From Bacteroidota bacterium (lineage in GTDB: Bacteria > Bacteroidota > Bacteroidia > Bacteroidales > Bacteroidaceae), in NCBI GenBank assembly GCA_023458215.1, contig JAEXAJ010000093.1, positions 1-63,859 on the forward strand: a stretch of 63,859 nt of DNA, written 5' to 3'. The notes below the pieces were generated by a model that worked only from the letters and a program-made list of their open reading frames with translations, was not told where the DNA came from and ran no database searches. The position numbers and the translations under genes are program-made. Each line of letters begins with the position of its first letter. Position 1 is the stretch's first letter. Below are positions 52,375 through 63,266 of this stretch, piece by piece.

Positions 52375-54069
52375 GTGGGAACATTAGATTGGTTAGTCAT
52401 TGGAATATTTTTCCTGGCTTTGATTGGAATTATCGTTTGGGTTGTCAGACAAAAGCAGAATGACTCTGCAGATTATTTTTTAGGCGGCCGTGATGCTACA
52501 TGGCTCGCAATTGGTGCATCTATCTTTGCATCTAATATCGGTTCGGAACACTTAATCGGATTAGCAGGTGCCGGAGCTTCCAGTGGTATGGCTATGGCTC
52601 ACTGGGAAATTCAAGGATGGATGATTCTTATTCTAGGTTGGGTATTCGTACCGTTCTATACACGAAGCATGGTTTATACGATGCCTGAGTTTTTGGAGCG
52701 TCGTTATAATCCGCAATCGCGCACCATATTGTCTGTTATCTCTTTAATCAGCTATGTGCTGACAAAGGTGGCCGTTACGGTTTACGCAGGCGGATTGGTT
52801 TTCCAGCAAGTATTCGGCATCAAAGAACTTTGGGGCATTGATTTCTTTTGGATTGCAGCTATCGGCTTGGTATTATTGACAGCACTTTACACAATCTTCG
52901 GAGGTATGAAGTCGGTACTTTACACTTCGGTATTGCAGACTCCTATCCTACTCTTAGGTTCACTGATTATCCTCGTACTCGGTTTCAAAGAACTGGGCGG
53001 TTGGGACGAAATGATGAGAATCTGCGGTGCGGTTACCGTAAACGATCAAGGCAATACGATGACACAACTCATCCGTAGCAACAGTGACCCGAACTTCCCC
53101 TGGCTGGGTGCATTGATAGGTTCGGCTATCATTGGTTTCTGGTATTGGTGTACCGACCAGTTCATCGTTCAACGTGTACTCTCGGGTAAGAATGAAAAGG
53201 AAGCTCGCCGCGGTACTATCTTCGGCGCTTATTTGAAACTGTTGCCTGTATTCTTGTTCTTGATTCCGGGTATGATAGCTTTCGCACTTCATCAGAAATA
53301 TATCGGTGCAGGTGGTGAAGGTTTCTTGCCGATGCTGGCTAACGGTAATGCCAACGCAGATGCAGCATTCCCTACTTTGGTAGCTAAATTGCTTCCTGCC
53401 GGTGTGAAAGGTTTGGTGGTTTGCGGTATCCTGGCTGCATTGATGAGTTCATTGGCATCTTTGTTCAACTCATCGGCTATGCTGTTCACGATTGACTTCT
53501 ACAAACGTTTCAAACCTCAAACTTCGGAAAAGAAGTTGGTAGGTATCGGACAAATGGCAACTATCGTTATCGTGATTCTCGGTATTCTCTGGATTCCTAT
53601 CATGCGTAGTGTAGGCGATGTGCTTTATACTTACTTGCAGGATGTGCAGTCTGTATTGGCACCGGGCATTGCAGCAGCATTCCTGCTGGGTATCTGTTGG
53701 AAGCGTACATCTGCCAAAGGCGGTATGTGGGGCTTGATTTCGGGTATGATTATCGGCTTGACACGACTGGGAGCAAAGGTATATTACAGCAATGCGGGCG
53801 ATGTGGCAGACAATGTATTCAAGTATCTGTTCTATGATATGAACTGGCTGTTCTTCTGCGGATGGATGTTCTTGTTCTGTATCATCGTGGTTGTCCTCGT
53901 CAGCTTGGCTACAGAAGCACCGAGTGCGGAAAAAATACAAGGTCTGGTATTCGGTACCTCAACACCGGCACAAAAAGCAGCAACACGTGCCAGTTGGGAC
54001 AAGTGGGATGTGATTCATTCAGCAATTATTCTGGGAATCACAGCAGCTTTCTATTGGTATTTTTGGTAA
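52375..54069 (+). CDS. Sodium/sugar symporter (SSS family), L-arabinose transporter
   Basis: 564 residues, about 14 hydrophobic helices, GTG start at 52375; no ATG fits the expected N-terminus (GTLDWLVIGIFFLALIGIIVWVV). SSS signatures: DYFLGGRDATWLAIGASIFASNIGSEHLIGLAGAGAS, WGLxW-like helix, GVKGLVVCGILAALMSSLASLFNSSAMLFTIDFYK. It should import arabinose with sodium. In B. thetaiotaomicron the corresponding gene belongs to the AraR regulon. Confidence 0.9.
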   Translation: MGTLDWLVIGIFFLALIGIIVWVVRQKQNDSADYFLGGRDATWLAIGASIFASNIGSEHLIGLAGAGASSGMAMAHWEIQGWMILILGWVFVPFYTRSMVYTMPEFLERRYNPQSRTILSVISLISYVLTKVAVTVYAGGLVFQQVFGIKELWGIDFFWIAAIGLVLLTALYTIFGGMKSVLYTSVLQTPILLLGSLIILVLGFKELGGWDEMMRICGAVTVNDQGNTMTQLIRSNSDPNFPWLGALIGSAIIGFWYWCTDQFIVQRVLSGKNEKEARRGTIFGAYLKLLPVFLFLIPGMIAFALHQKYIGAGGEGFLPMLANGNANADAAFPTLVAKLLPAGVKGLVVCGILAALMSSLASLFNSSAMLFTIDFYKRFKPQTSEKKLVGIGQMATIVIVILGILWIPIMRSVGDVLYTYLQDVQSVLAPGIAAAFLLGICWKRTSAKGGMWGLISGMIIGLTRLGAKVYYSNAGDVADNVFKYLFYDMNWLFFCGWMFLFCIIVVVLVSLATEAPSAEKIQGLVFGTSTPAQKAATRASWDKWDVIHSAIILGITAAFYWYFW

Positions 54070-54125
54070 CCGCCGTGTCGCCGGAGACTGTTTTCCATGC
54101 GACACAGCAATAAATTAGTAAAAAT

Positions 54126-54803
54126 ATGAGCAATTATTATAGTTCCAATCCTAAGTTTTATGTAGCTATCGACTGCATCATCTTCGGGTTTAGCGAGGGA
54201 GAACTGAGTTTGCTGTTGCTGAAACGCAACTTCGAACCGGCCATGGGTGAATGGTCTTTGATGGGAGGATTTGTGCAGGAAAACGAAAGCGCCGACGATG
54301 CCGCCAAACGAGTATTGAGCGAGTTAACCGGATTGAGCAATGTGTATATGGAGCAGGTTGGTTCATTTGGTGATATAGGTCGTGATCCCGGTGAACGGGT
54401 TATCTCCATCGCCTACTACGCATTGGTCAATATCAATGAATATGATAAAGATTTGGTGCAACAGCATAATGCTTTTTGGGTAAATATCAACGAACTGCCC
54501 GCACTCATCTTCGACCATCCGCAGATGGTGGAGCAAGCACGGAAGCTGATGCAGCAGGCAGCATCGACCGAACCTATCGGCTTTAATTTGTTGCCCAAGC
54601 TATTCACCTTGTCGCAGTTGCAAAGCCTGTACGAAGCTATTTACGGCGAAGCGATCGACAAGAGAAACTTCCGTAAACGGATAGCCGAAATGGACTATAT
54701 TGAGAAAACGGACAAGATTGATAAAATGGGATCTAAAAGAGGAGCCGCCATGTATAAATTCAACGAGAAGGCATACCGCAAAGCTCCAAAGTTTAAATTG
54801 TAA
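54126..54803 (+). CDS. araR: Nudix-family transcriptional regulator AraR
   Basis: 225 residues: N-terminal Nudix domain (1-140) and C-terminal winged helix (about 150-225: [38 protein letters not shown]). The Nudix box reads [24 protein letters not shown]; the REUxEE core has become RVLSEL, so hydrolase activity is doubtful, as in NrtR-like regulators. The Bacteroides AraR of this family is known to bind DNA and respond to L-arabinose. It lies between the transporter and araD. Confidence 0.92.
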   Translation: MSNYYSSNPKFYVAIDCIIFGFSEGELSLLLLKRNFEPAMGEWSLMGGFVQENESADDAAKRVLSELTGLSNVYMEQVGSFGDIGRDPGERVISIAYYALVNINEYDKDLVQQHNAFWVNINELPALIFDHPQMVEQARKLMQQAASTEPIGFNLLPKLFTLSQLQSLYEAIYGEAIDKRNFRKRIAEMDYIEKTDKIDKMGSKRGAAMYKFNEKAYRKAPKFKL

Positions 54804-54811
54804 ATAGAATC

Positions 54812-55495
54812 ATGTTAGAAGAATTAAAAGAAAAAGTATTTCGGGCTAACCTGGAGTTAGTGAAGCATGGCTTGGTTATCTTCACCTGGGGCAATGTATC
54901 GGCTATCGACCGTAAAACCGGTCTGGTAGTTATCAAACCCAGCGGAGTGAGCTATGACGATATGAAAGCAGAAGACATGGTAGTGGTAGACCTTGAAGGT
55001 AAGGTTGTGGAAGGACATCTGAAACCTTCTTCCGACACCCCTACTCATGTGGTGCTTTACAAGGCTTTTCCTGAAATAGGCGGTGTGGTACATACACATT
55101 CTACTTACGCCACCGCATGGGCTCAAGCCGGACTGGACATTCCAAATATTGGAACCACTCATGCCGATTACTTCCACGATGCCATCCCCTGCACCGCAGA
55201 TATGACAGAAGCTGAAGTAAAAGGTGAATACGAAAAAGAAACGGGTAACGTGATTGTAAAACGCTTCGAAGGACTGAATCCTGTACATACACCCGGAGTA
55301 TTAGTTAAAAATCACGGTCCTTTCTCATGGGGCAAGGATGCTTTCGATGCTGTACACAATGCAGTCGTTATGGAACAGGTGGCTAAGATGGCAAGCATTG
55401 CCTACAGCGCCAATCCCGGGTTAACTATGAACCCACTGTTGATTGAGAAGCATTTCAATCGCAAGCACGGTCCGAACGCTTACTATGGACAATAA
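54812..55495 (+). CDS. araD: L-ribulose-5-phosphate 4-epimerase
   Basis: 227 residues, class II aldolase family. [23 protein letters not shown] near the N-terminus, zinc site [22 protein letters not shown], and the C-terminal [14 protein letters not shown] with the usual YYGQ end. It makes D-xylulose 5-phosphate. 8 bp after araR. Confidence 0.96.
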   Translation: MLEELKEKVFRANLELVKHGLVIFTWGNVSAIDRKTGLVVIKPSGVSYDDMKAEDMVVVDLEGKVVEGHLKPSSDTPTHVVLYKAFPEIGGVVHTHSTYATAWAQAGLDIPNIGTTHADYFHDAIPCTADMTEAEVKGEYEKETGNVIVKRFEGLNPVHTPGVLVKNHGPFSWGKDAFDAVHNAVVMEQVAKMASIAYSANPGLTMNPLLIEKHFNRKHGPNAYYGQ

Positions 55496-55528
55496 AATAA
55501 AATATTAATAATTAAAAATGAACGTATC

Positions 55529-57055
55529 ATGAACGCATTTGATCAATATGAAGTATGGTTCGTAACAGGAGCACAGCTTCTGTACGGAGGTGACGCAGTA
55601 GTAGCAGTAGACGCACATTCAAACGAAATGGTAGCAGGATTGAATCAATCCGGTAAACTGCCTGTAAAAGTAGTATATAAGGGAACAGCTAATTCATCGA
55701 AAGAAGTAGAAGCTGTATTCAAAGCAGCCAATAACGAAGAGAAGTGTGTAGGCGTTATCACTTGGATGCACACTTTCTCTCCTGCCAAGATGTGGATTCA
55801 CGGATTGCAACAATTAAAGAAACCTTTGTTGCACCTGCATACACAGTTTAACAAGGAAATTCCTTGGGACACAATGGATATGGATTTCATGAACCTCAAC
55901 CAGTCAGCTCACGGCGACCGTGAATTCGGTCATATATGTACCCGCATGCGCATCCGTCGCAAAGTGGTGGTAGGTCACTGGAAAGACGAAGAAACGTTGC
56001 ATAAGATTGCCGTTTGGATGCGAGTTTGTGCCGGTTGGGCAGATTCTCAGGATATGCTGATCCTTCGTTTCGGCGACCAAATGAACAACGTAGCCGTAAC
56101 CGATGGTGACAAGGTAGAAGCTGAACAACGCATGGGTTATCACGTAGATTATTGTCCGGTGAGCGAATTGATGGAATATCACAAGCACATCAAGGACGAA
56201 GAGGTAAATGCATTGGTTGCCACTTATTTCAGCGAATACGATCACGACGCTACTTTGGAAGACAAATCGACCGAAGCCTATCAGAAAGTTTGGAATGCTG
56301 CCAAAGCAGAACTCGCCTTGCGTGCCATCCTGAAAGAGAAAGGCGCCAAAGGTTTCACCACTAACTTCGACGACTTGGGCGACTTGGAATTCAACGGTTT
56401 CGATCAAATCCCCGGCCTGGCTTCTCAACGCCTGATGGCAGAAGGTTATGGTTTCGGTGCCGAAGGCGATTGGAAATCAGCTGCACTCTACCGCACCGTA
56501 TGGGTGATGAACCAAGGACTTCCTCGCGGTTGCTCATTCCTCGAAGATTATACGCTGAACTTCGATGGTGCTAATAGTTCCATCCTGCAATCTCACATGT
56601 TGGAAATCTGCCCGCTGATTGCAGCCAACAAGCCCCGTCTGGAAGTACACTTCCTCGGCATAGGTATCCGCAAGAGCCAGACTGCTCGCTTGGTATTTAC
56701 TTCAAAGACCGGTACAGGTTGCACCGCTACCGTAGTCGACATGGGTAATCGCTTCCGCCTGATTGTAAACGATGTGAAATGTATTGAGCCGAAACCGCTG
56801 CCTAAGTTGCCGGTTGCTTCTGCCCTTTGGATTCCGATGCCTAACCTCGAAGTAGGTGCAGGTGCATGGATATTGGCAGGTGGTACTCACCACTCTTGCT
56901 TCTCTTACGACCTCACAGCCGAATACTGGGAAGACTATGCCGAAATCGCCGGTATCGAAATGGTACTTATCGATGAAAAGACCACCATCAGCGAGTTCAA
57001 GAAAGAATTGCGCATGAACGAAGTTTACTACATGCTGAATAAAGCACTTTGCTAA
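55529..57055 (+). CDS. araA: L-arabinose isomerase
   Basis: 508 residues. Typical segments: WFVTGAQLLYGGDAV at the N-terminus, TWMHTFSPAKMWIHGLQQLKKPLLHLHTQFN, QSAHGDREFGHI, FTTNFDDLG, LPRGCSFLEDYTLNF, SHMLEICP and GGTHHSCFSY with metal-binding histidines and glutamates of the family. Converts L-arabinose to L-ribulose. Start at 55529, 33 bp after araD. Confidence 0.97.
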   Translation: MNAFDQYEVWFVTGAQLLYGGDAVVAVDAHSNEMVAGLNQSGKLPVKVVYKGTANSSKEVEAVFKAANNEEKCVGVITWMHTFSPAKMWIHGLQQLKKPLLHLHTQFNKEIPWDTMDMDFMNLNQSAHGDREFGHICTRMRIRRKVVVGHWKDEETLHKIAVWMRVCAGWADSQDMLILRFGDQMNNVAVTDGDKVEAEQRMGYHVDYCPVSELMEYHKHIKDEEVNALVATYFSEYDHDATLEDKSTEAYQKVWNAAKAELALRAILKEKGAKGFTTNFDDLGDLEFNGFDQIPGLASQRLMAEGYGFGAEGDWKSAALYRTVWVMNQGLPRGCSFLEDYTLNFDGANSSILQSHMLEICPLIAANKPRLEVHFLGIGIRKSQTARLVFTSKTGTGCTATVVDMGNRFRLIVNDVKCIEPKPLPKLPVASALWIPMPNLEVGAGAWILAGGTHHSCFSYDLTAEYWEDYAEIAGIEMVLIDEKTTISEFKKELRMNEVYYMLNKALC

Positions 57056-57076
57056 TATTCAAGAAGCAGATTATTT

Positions 57077-57122
57077 AAAATAAAAGTGCTCGACGAGCAA
57101 TCGTTTGTAGCACTTTTATTTT
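57077..57122 (+). terminator. Terminator-like hairpin between araA and the kinase gene
   Basis: AAAATAAAAGTGCT and AGCACTTTTATTTT form a 14-bp perfect stem, ending in T-rich sequence. Partial termination here would lower the kinase message relative to isomerase and epimerase; the kinase lies on the same strand 46 bp on. Confidence 0.8.
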
Positions 57123-57168
57123 CACTTCTTATATACTTATCATTGTTCCTTAAATTATTAGTTCCATT

Positions 57169-58767
57169 ATGAAATTAGATGCAAAATCAACCATCGAAGC
57201 AGGCAAAGCCATTCTTGGTATAGAATTTGGTTCAACACGCATAAAAGCCGTTCTCATTGACCAAGAGAACAAACCGATCGCTCAAGGAAGCCACACTTGG
57301 GAAAATCAATTCGTCGACGGGCTATGGACGTATAGCGTAGAAGCTATCTGGTACGGACTACAAGACTGCTATGCCGACCTGCGCACTAACGTAAAGAGTT
57401 TATATGACATTGAAATAGAAGCATTAGCAGCAATCGGTGTCAGCGCCATGATGCATGGCTACATGGCATTCAATGAAAAAGAAGAAATCCTCGTACCCTT
57501 CCGTACGTGGAGAAACACGAATACAGGTCAGGCAGCAGCAGCCTTGTCGGAACTGTTTGTATATAATATCCCACTGAGATGGAGCATTTCTCATTTATAC
57601 CAAGCTATCTTGGATAATGAAGAACATGTCAAAGATATTAATTTCCAAACCACTCTTGCCGGTTTTATCCATTGGCAGATCACAGGAGAAAAGGTATTGG
57701 GCATAGGCGACGCATCGGGCATGCTTCCCATAGATCCGACTACCAAGAACTACTCTACCGAAATGATTGACAAGTTCAATAAACTGATTGCTCCCAAAGG
57801 ATTTGGATGGAAGTTACAGGATATTCTGCCGAAAGTATTGTCGGCCGGCGAAAACGCAGGTTTCCTTACACCCGAAGGCGCCAAGAAACTTGACGTATCA
57901 GGCCATCTGAAAGCAGGAATCCCTGTTTGCCCACCCGAAGGAGACGCCGGTACCGGTATGGTTGCCACCAACGCCGTGAAGCAACGCACCGGAAACGTAT
58001 CGGCCGGTACATCTTCCTTCTCAATGATCGTATTAGAGAAAGATTTGTCAAAGCCTTACGAAATGATCGACATGGTTACCACTCCCGACGGAAGCCTCGT
58101 GGCTATGGTGCATTGTAATAACTGTACCTCCGACCTCAATGCGTGGGTGAACCTATTTAAGGAATATCAGGAGCTCATGGGTATCCCGGTAGATATGAAT
58201 GAGATATTCGAAAAACTATATAACCATGCACTCAAGGGTAATGCAGACTGCGGTGGCCTGATGTCTTACAATTATGTTTCGGGCGAACCTATCACCGGAC
58301 TTGCTGACGGACGTCCCCTATTCGTGCGTTCGGCAAATGACAAGTTCAACCTCGCAAACTTTATGAGAGCTCACCTATATGCTTCGGTCGGTGTTCTCAA
58401 GATCGGCAATGACATTCTTTTCAACGAAGAGAAAATCAAAGTAGACCGAATCACCGGACATGGAGGATTATTCAAGACCAAAGGCGTAGGTCAGAGAGTA
58501 CTTGCAGCAGCTATCAACTCCCCTATCTCCGTTATGGAAACAGCCGGTGAAGGTGGCGCCTGGGGTATCGGCTTACTTGCTTCATACCTGGTGAATAATG
58601 AAAAGAATCAATCGCTTGCCGATTTCCTGGATGAACATGTATTTGTCGGTGATGCCGGTATCGAAGTATCACCAACAGCCGAAGATATAGCAGGATTTAA
58701 CGCATACATCGAAAACTACAAGGCAGGATTGCCTATCGAAGAAGCAGCAGTAAAATTTAAAAAGTAA
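57169..58767 (+). CDS. FGGY carbohydrate kinase, probable L-ribulokinase
   Basis: 532 residues. N-terminal phosphate-binding strand [53 protein letters not shown] and [21 protein letters not shown] with [12 protein letters not shown] are FGGY features. It resembles xylulokinase-like members more than E. coli AraB. Since the operon supplies isomerase and epimerase but no AraB, this enzyme most likely phosphorylates L-ribulose. Confidence 0.88.
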   Translation: MKLDAKSTIEAGKAILGIEFGSTRIKAVLIDQENKPIAQGSHTWENQFVDGLWTYSVEAIWYGLQDCYADLRTNVKSLYDIEIEALAAIGVSAMMHGYMAFNEKEEILVPFRTWRNTNTGQAAAALSELFVYNIPLRWSISHLYQAILDNEEHVKDINFQTTLAGFIHWQITGEKVLGIGDASGMLPIDPTTKNYSTEMIDKFNKLIAPKGFGWKLQDILPKVLSAGENAGFLTPEGAKKLDVSGHLKAGIPVCPPEGDAGTGMVATNAVKQRTGNVSAGTSSFSMIVLEKDLSKPYEMIDMVTTPDGSLVAMVHCNNCTSDLNAWVNLFKEYQELMGIPVDMNEIFEKLYNHALKGNADCGGLMSYNYVSGEPITGLADGRPLFVRSANDKFNLANFMRAHLYASVGVLKIGNDILFNEEKIKVDRITGHGGLFKTKGVGQRVLAAAINSPISVMETAGEGGAWGIGLLASYLVNNEKNQSLADFLDEHVFVGDAGIEVSPTAEDIAGFNAYIENYKAGLPIEEAAVKFKK

Positions 58768-58772
58768 TACGT

Positions 58773-60317
58773 ATGAAAAATAAACTTTTTATCAGCGGCC
58801 TTATGCTTGCCGCTTCGCTTACAACATCCGCACAAAAGAGTGCGACAATCACTATTCAAGCCGACCAAGGCAAACAAATCATCCCTAAAGAAATTTACGG
58901 TCAGTTTGCCGAACACTTAGGTACTTGTATCTACGGTGGACTTTGGGTAGGTGAAAATTCAGATATCCCCAATACCCAAGGTTATCGTACCGATGTATTC
59001 AATGCCTTGAAAGAACTAAAGGTGCCCGTTCTTCGCTGGCCGGGCGGTTGCTTTGCCGACGAATATCACTGGATGGACGGTATCGGTCCTAAAGAGAATC
59101 GTCCTAAAATGGTAAACAATAACTGGGGGGGGACCATCGAAGACAATAGCTTCGGTACCCACGAGTTCCTTAATCTCTGCGAAATGTTGGGAACTGAACC
59201 CTATATCAGCGGTAACGTAGGTAGCGGAACCGTAGAAGAACTTGCCAAATGGGTAGAATACATGACTTCCGAGGGCGACTCGCCGATGGCACGCTTGCGT
59301 CGTCAGAATGGTCGTGACCATGCCTGGAAAGTAAAATATCTCGGTGTAGGCAACGAAAGTTGGGGATGTGGTGGTAGCATGCGCCCGGAATATTATGCAG
59401 ATCTGTATCGTCGCTATTCTACTTACTGCCGCAACTACGATGGCAATCATCTATTCAAAATTGCCAGTGGAGCCAGCGACTACGATTATAACTGGACTAA
59501 AGTCCTCATGGATCGCGTAGGTGGTCGTATGAATGGTCTTTCTCTGCACTACTATACCGTAACCGGATGGAATGGCAGCAAAGGCGCTGCCACTAAGTTC
59601 AGCAAAGACGATTATTACTGGACGATGGGCAAATGCCGTGAGATAGAAGATGTCATCAAGAAGCATTGTGCTATCATGGACGAGTACGACAAGGACAAGC
59701 ATGTTGCCCTGATGCTTGACGAATGGGGAACTTGGTGGGACGAAGAGCCAGGTACCGTACCCGGTCATCTTTATCAGCAAAATACTTTGCGTGACGCTTT
59801 TGTAGCGTCCCTCAGCTTCGATATTTTCCACAAATATACCGACCGTCTGAAGATGGCTAACATTGCACAAGTAGTAAACGTTCTGCAATCCATGATTCTG
59901 ACGCAAGGCAAAAACATGGTACTTACTCCTACTTATTACGTCTTCAAGATGTATAATGTACACCAGGACGCAACATATCTGCCTCTCGAACTGAATTGTG
60001 AAATCATGGATGTACGTGATAACCGCAAGGTTCCTATGATTAGCGCAACCGCCTCAAAAGACAAGAATGGTAAGATACACGTATCTATGTCGAACATCGA
60101 TGCCGACAATGCGCAAGAAGTGACGATCAACCTGCCCGGTGTACAAGCCAAGAAAGCTGTTGGTGAAATTCTCACCTCCGCCAATCTGACAGATTACAAT
60201 TCTTTTGAGAAACCTAACAATGTAAAACCTGTTGCATTCAAAGAAGTAAAAATTAATAAAGGAGTACTTACTGTAAAACTCCCTGCAAAATCGATTGTTA
60301 CTATTGAATTACAATAA
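58773..60317 (+). CDS. GH51 alpha-L-arabinofuranosidase (short form)
   Basis: 514 residues with a signal peptide (LAASLTTSA, mature QKSATITI). Catalytic barrel with [13 protein letters not shown], acid/base in [11 protein letters not shown] and nucleophile in [16 protein letters not shown]-terminal beta domain ending KSIVTIELQ. It releases arabinose from oligosaccharides in the periplasm. Only 5 bp after the kinase, so it belongs to the arabinose operon. An 8-G tract (59126-59133) lies within codons for Trp-Gly-Gly-Thr and keeps frame. Confidence 0.94.
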   Translation: MKNKLFISGLMLAASLTTSAQKSATITIQADQGKQIIPKEIYGQFAEHLGTCIYGGLWVGENSDIPNTQGYRTDVFNALKELKVPVLRWPGGCFADEYHWMDGIGPKENRPKMVNNNWGGTIEDNSFGTHEFLNLCEMLGTEPYISGNVGSGTVEELAKWVEYMTSEGDSPMARLRRQNGRDHAWKVKYLGVGNESWGCGGSMRPEYYADLYRRYSTYCRNYDGNHLFKIASGASDYDYNWTKVLMDRVGGRMNGLSLHYYTVTGWNGSKGAATKFSKDDYYWTMGKCREIEDVIKKHCAIMDEYDKDKHVALMLDEWGTWWDEEPGTVPGHLYQQNTLRDAFVASLSFDIFHKYTDRLKMANIAQVVNVLQSMILTQGKNMVLTPTYYVFKMYNVHQDATYLPLELNCEIMDVRDNRKVPMISATASKDKNGKIHVSMSNIDADNAQEVTINLPGVQAKKAVGEILTSANLTDYNSFEKPNNVKPVAFKEVKINKGVLTVKLPAKSIVTIELQ

Positions 60318-60495
60318 AGCAGCTAAAAAAATACTTTATGTATTTTAGCAGGCAGCGGATGATAAAGGGTAGAAAAAAGACGTACAATCTATGTTGTGTA
60401 TTACGTATAAAGAGTTATCTTTGTCCCTGTTAAAACTGACAAGTAGCAACTCAATTCGCAAATTTGTAATCAAATATATATAAAAACAGAAAGAT

Positions 60496-62505
60496 ATGAA
60501 CGATAACAAACTTATGAACCGTGCAGCGGATAACATCCGTATTCTTGCTGCATCTATGGTTGAAAAGGCTAATTCCGGACATCCCGGAGGTGCCATGGGA
60601 GGTGCAGACTTTATAAATGTACTCTTCTCTGAGTTCTTAGTTTATGATCCCGAAAATCCGACATGGGAAGGTCGCGACCGTTTCTTCCTCGACCCGGGGC
60701 ATATGTCACCCATGTTATACTCTACCTTGGCATTGACCGGAAAGTTCTCTTTGGACGAATTAAAAGAGTTCCGCCAATGGGGTAGCCCTACTCCGGGACA
60801 TCCCGAACGCGACCTGGCCCGTGGCATTGAAAACACTTCCGGCCCGTTGGGACAAGGACATACCTTTGCCGTCGGTGCCGCCATCGCTGCCAAGTTCATG
60901 AAAGCTCGTTTCGAAGAGGTAATGCCGCAAACCATTTACGCATACATCTCCGATGGGGGTATTCAGGAAGAAATTTCTCAAGGTGCCGGACGTATCGCAG
61001 GTGCATTGGGCTTGGATAACCTGATTATGTTCTATGACTCTAACGACATCCAGCTCTCTACTGAAACCAAAGATGTAACAATTGAAGACACTGCCAAGAA
61101 ATACGAAGCTTGGGGATGGAGAGTTATCAAGATTAATGGTAATGATCCTGATGCTATCCGTGGTGCATTGAATGAGGCTAAAGCAGAAAACGAACGCCCG
61201 ATACTGATTATCGGTCAGACTGTAATGGGTAAGGGTGCACGCAAGGCAGACGGCAGCAGCTATGAAGCCAACTGTGCTACTCACGGTGCCCCTCTCGGTG
61301 GCGATGCCTATGTGAATACAATCAAAAACCTCGGCGGCGACCCGACGAATCCTTTCGTTATCTTCCCCGAAGTAGCCGAACTTTATACAAAACGTGCTGC
61401 TGAATTAAAGAAGATCGTTGCTGAGAAATATGCCATTAAAGCAGCTTGGGCAAAAGCTAATCCTGAAAAAGCAGCCAAACTCGAATTGTTCTTCTCAGGC
61501 AAAGCTCCCGAAGTGAACTGGGCAGCCATCGAACAAAAAGCAGGTGCTGCTACCCGTAATGCTTCGGCTACGGTTTTGAGCGCTCTTGCTACTCAAGTAG
61601 AAAACATGATCGTAGCTTCAGCCGACTTGTCTAACTCTGACAAGACAGACGGTTTCCTGAAGAAAACTCACGCCTTCAAAAAAGGTGACTTTAGCGGAGC
61701 TTTCTTCCAGGCTGGTGTTGCTGAGTTGACAATGGCGTGCTGTTGCATCGGTATGGCTTTGCATGGAGGTGTTATCACTGCTTGCGGTACGTTCTTCGTA
61801 TTCTCCGACTACATGAAACCTGCTGTACGTATGGCAGCCTTGATGGAAGTACCAGTGAAGTTCATCTGGACTCACGATGCTTTCCGCGTAGGCGAAGACG
61901 GTCCTACTCACGAACCGGTAGAACAAGAAGCTCAAATCCGCTTGATGGAAAAACTGAAGAATCACAAGGGACACAACTCTACTTTGGTACTCCGTCCGGC
62001 AGACGCAGAAGAGACAACCATTGCATGGAAACTTGCCATGGAAAATACATCTACTCCTACCGCTTTGATCTTCTCTCGCCAGAATATCGCTAATCTGCCC
62101 GCAGGCACCGATTACGAACAAGCAGCTAAGGGTGCTTATATCGTAGCCGGTTCAGACGAAAATCCGGATGTAATCTTAGTTGCTTCCGGTTCAGAAGTTG
62201 CTACGCTGGTTGCAGGAACCGGACTGTTGCGTAAAGACGGTATAAAAGTACGTATCGTATCTGCACCTTCAGAAGGTTTGTTCCGCAGTCAGGCTCCGGG
62301 TTATCAGGAAAGCGTTATTCCTGCCGATGCTAAAGTATTTGGTTTGACAGCTGGTCTGCCTGTTACTTTGCAAGGTTTGGTAGGTGCTCACGGTAAGGTT
62401 TGGGGCTTGGAATCATTCGGTTTCTCTGCTCCTTACACTGTGCTGGACGAAAAGTTGGGCTTTACTGCTGATAATGTATACAAGCAGGTAAAAGCAATGC
62501 TTTAA
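60496..62505 (+). CDS. tkt: Transketolase
   Basis: 669 residues. Thiamine-diphosphate enzyme: KANSGHPGGAMGGA, GHMSPMLYS, GPLGQGHTFAVGAAIAAKF, the TPP motif region GGIQEEISQGAGRIAGALGLDNLIMFYDSNDIQLS, the pyrimidine domain THDAFRVGEDGPTHEPVEQ and C-terminal domain (VASGSEVATLVAG). Takes on xylulose 5-phosphate formed from arabinose. 178 bp separate it from the GH51 gene. Confidence 0.96.
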   Translation: MNDNKLMNRAADNIRILAASMVEKANSGHPGGAMGGADFINVLFSEFLVYDPENPTWEGRDRFFLDPGHMSPMLYSTLALTGKFSLDELKEFRQWGSPTPGHPERDLARGIENTSGPLGQGHTFAVGAAIAAKFMKARFEEVMPQTIYAYISDGGIQEEISQGAGRIAGALGLDNLIMFYDSNDIQLSTETKDVTIEDTAKKYEAWGWRVIKINGNDPDAIRGALNEAKAENERPILIIGQTVMGKGARKADGSSYEANCATHGAPLGGDAYVNTIKNLGGDPTNPFVIFPEVAELYTKRAAELKKIVAEKYAIKAAWAKANPEKAAKLELFFSGKAPEVNWAAIEQKAGAATRNASATVLSALATQVENMIVASADLSNSDKTDGFLKKTHAFKKGDFSGAFFQAGVAELTMACCCIGMALHGGVITACGTFFVFSDYMKPAVRMAALMEVPVKFIWTHDAFRVGEDGPTHEPVEQEAQIRLMEKLKNHKGHNSTLVLRPADAEETTIAWKLAMENTSTPTALIFSRQNIANLPAGTDYEQAAKGAYIVAGSDENPDVILVASGSEVATLVAGTGLLRKDGIKVRIVSAPSEGLFRSQAPGYQESVIPADAKVFGLTAGLPVTLQGLVGAHGKVWGLESFGFSAPYTVLDEKLGFTADNVYKQVKAML

Positions 62506-62521
62506 AATATAAGAAGAAAGA

Positions 62522-62556
62522 AATGGAGTTGCTTTAAAACCAAAAGCAACTCCATT
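62522..62556 (+). terminator. Hairpin between tkt and rpiB
   Basis: AATGGAGTTGCTTT and AAAGCAACTCCATT, a 14-bp perfect stem with a 7-nt loop. It is followed by CGTTATTTA; a probable (perhaps partial) terminator. Confidence 0.8.
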
Positions 62557-62593
62557 CGTTATTTACTAAGTCAATATTTAAATCGTAGATAGA

Positions 62594-63031
62594 ATGAAAA
62601 CTATTGGAATCTGTTCCGACCATGCAGGATTTGAATTAAAAGAATACGTGCGCGGTTGGCTGGAGGTCAAAGGTTGGCCTTATAAGGACTTTGGTACTTA
62701 CTCTGCCGAAAGTTGCGATTATGCAGACTTCGCCCACCCGTTGGCACTGGCTGTTGAAGCCGGCGAATGCTATCCGGGCATTGCCATCTGCGGAAGTGGC
62801 GAAGGCATCAGTATGACGCTGAACAAGCACCAAGGTATTCGTGCTGCATTATGCTGGACAGCCGAGATAGCCCATCTGGCCCGTCAGCACAACGATGCCA
62901 ATGTACTCGTGATGCCGGGACGCTTCATCAGCACCGAAGAAGCCGATATGATTATGACGGAATTCTTCAATACAGAATTTGAAGGCGGACGCCATCAAAG
63001 AAGAATTGATAAGATACCGGTACAGAAATGA
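62594..63031 (+). CDS. rpiB: Ribose-5-phosphate isomerase B
   Basis: 145 residues of the LacAB/RpiB family: CSDHAGFELK, GYxDFGTYSAESCDYADFAHPLA, CGSGEGISMTLNKHQGIRAALCW (active-site Cys) and RQHNDANVLVMPGRFIS. Interconverts ribose and ribulose 5-phosphate, complementing the transketolase. Confidence 0.95.
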   Translation: MKTIGICSDHAGFELKEYVRGWLEVKGWPYKDFGTYSAESCDYADFAHPLALAVEAGECYPGIAICGSGEGISMTLNKHQGIRAALCWTAEIAHLARQHNDANVLVMPGRFISTEEADMIMTEFFNTEFEGGRHQRRIDKIPVQK

Positions 63032-63119
63032 CGCAAATGCTATAAAAGACATTACGTTCATAAATAGTGATATTAACAGCAGGCTTTTAAAACAAAGCAA
63101 GCAATTCTATAGTAATATT

Positions 63120-63172
63120 AGCCCAAAGTCTTGACATTCTGATAGAATTTCAAGAAACTTTGGGCTTCTTTA
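63120..63172 (+). terminator. Terminator after rpiB
   Basis: AGCCCAAAGT and ACTTTGGGCT (10-bp stem, extended inside by CTTGA/TCAAG) followed by TCTTTATTT. Confidence 0.85.
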
Positions 63173-63266
63173 TTTGCTCCTTTTTCTTATTTTTCACAGA
63201 GAAGTTGCTGATTGTCTTCAAATAAAAGCTATCTTTGCGATTCAATAATCCGGAACTCAGAATGAA

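Noticed and set aside
59126..59133. Run of eight G bases in the GH51 gene as a slippage switch
   Set aside because: The tract encodes the conserved Trp-Gly-Gly-Thr and the frame is intact on both sides. A single 8-G run inside a conserved catalytic domain is weak evidence for phase variation.
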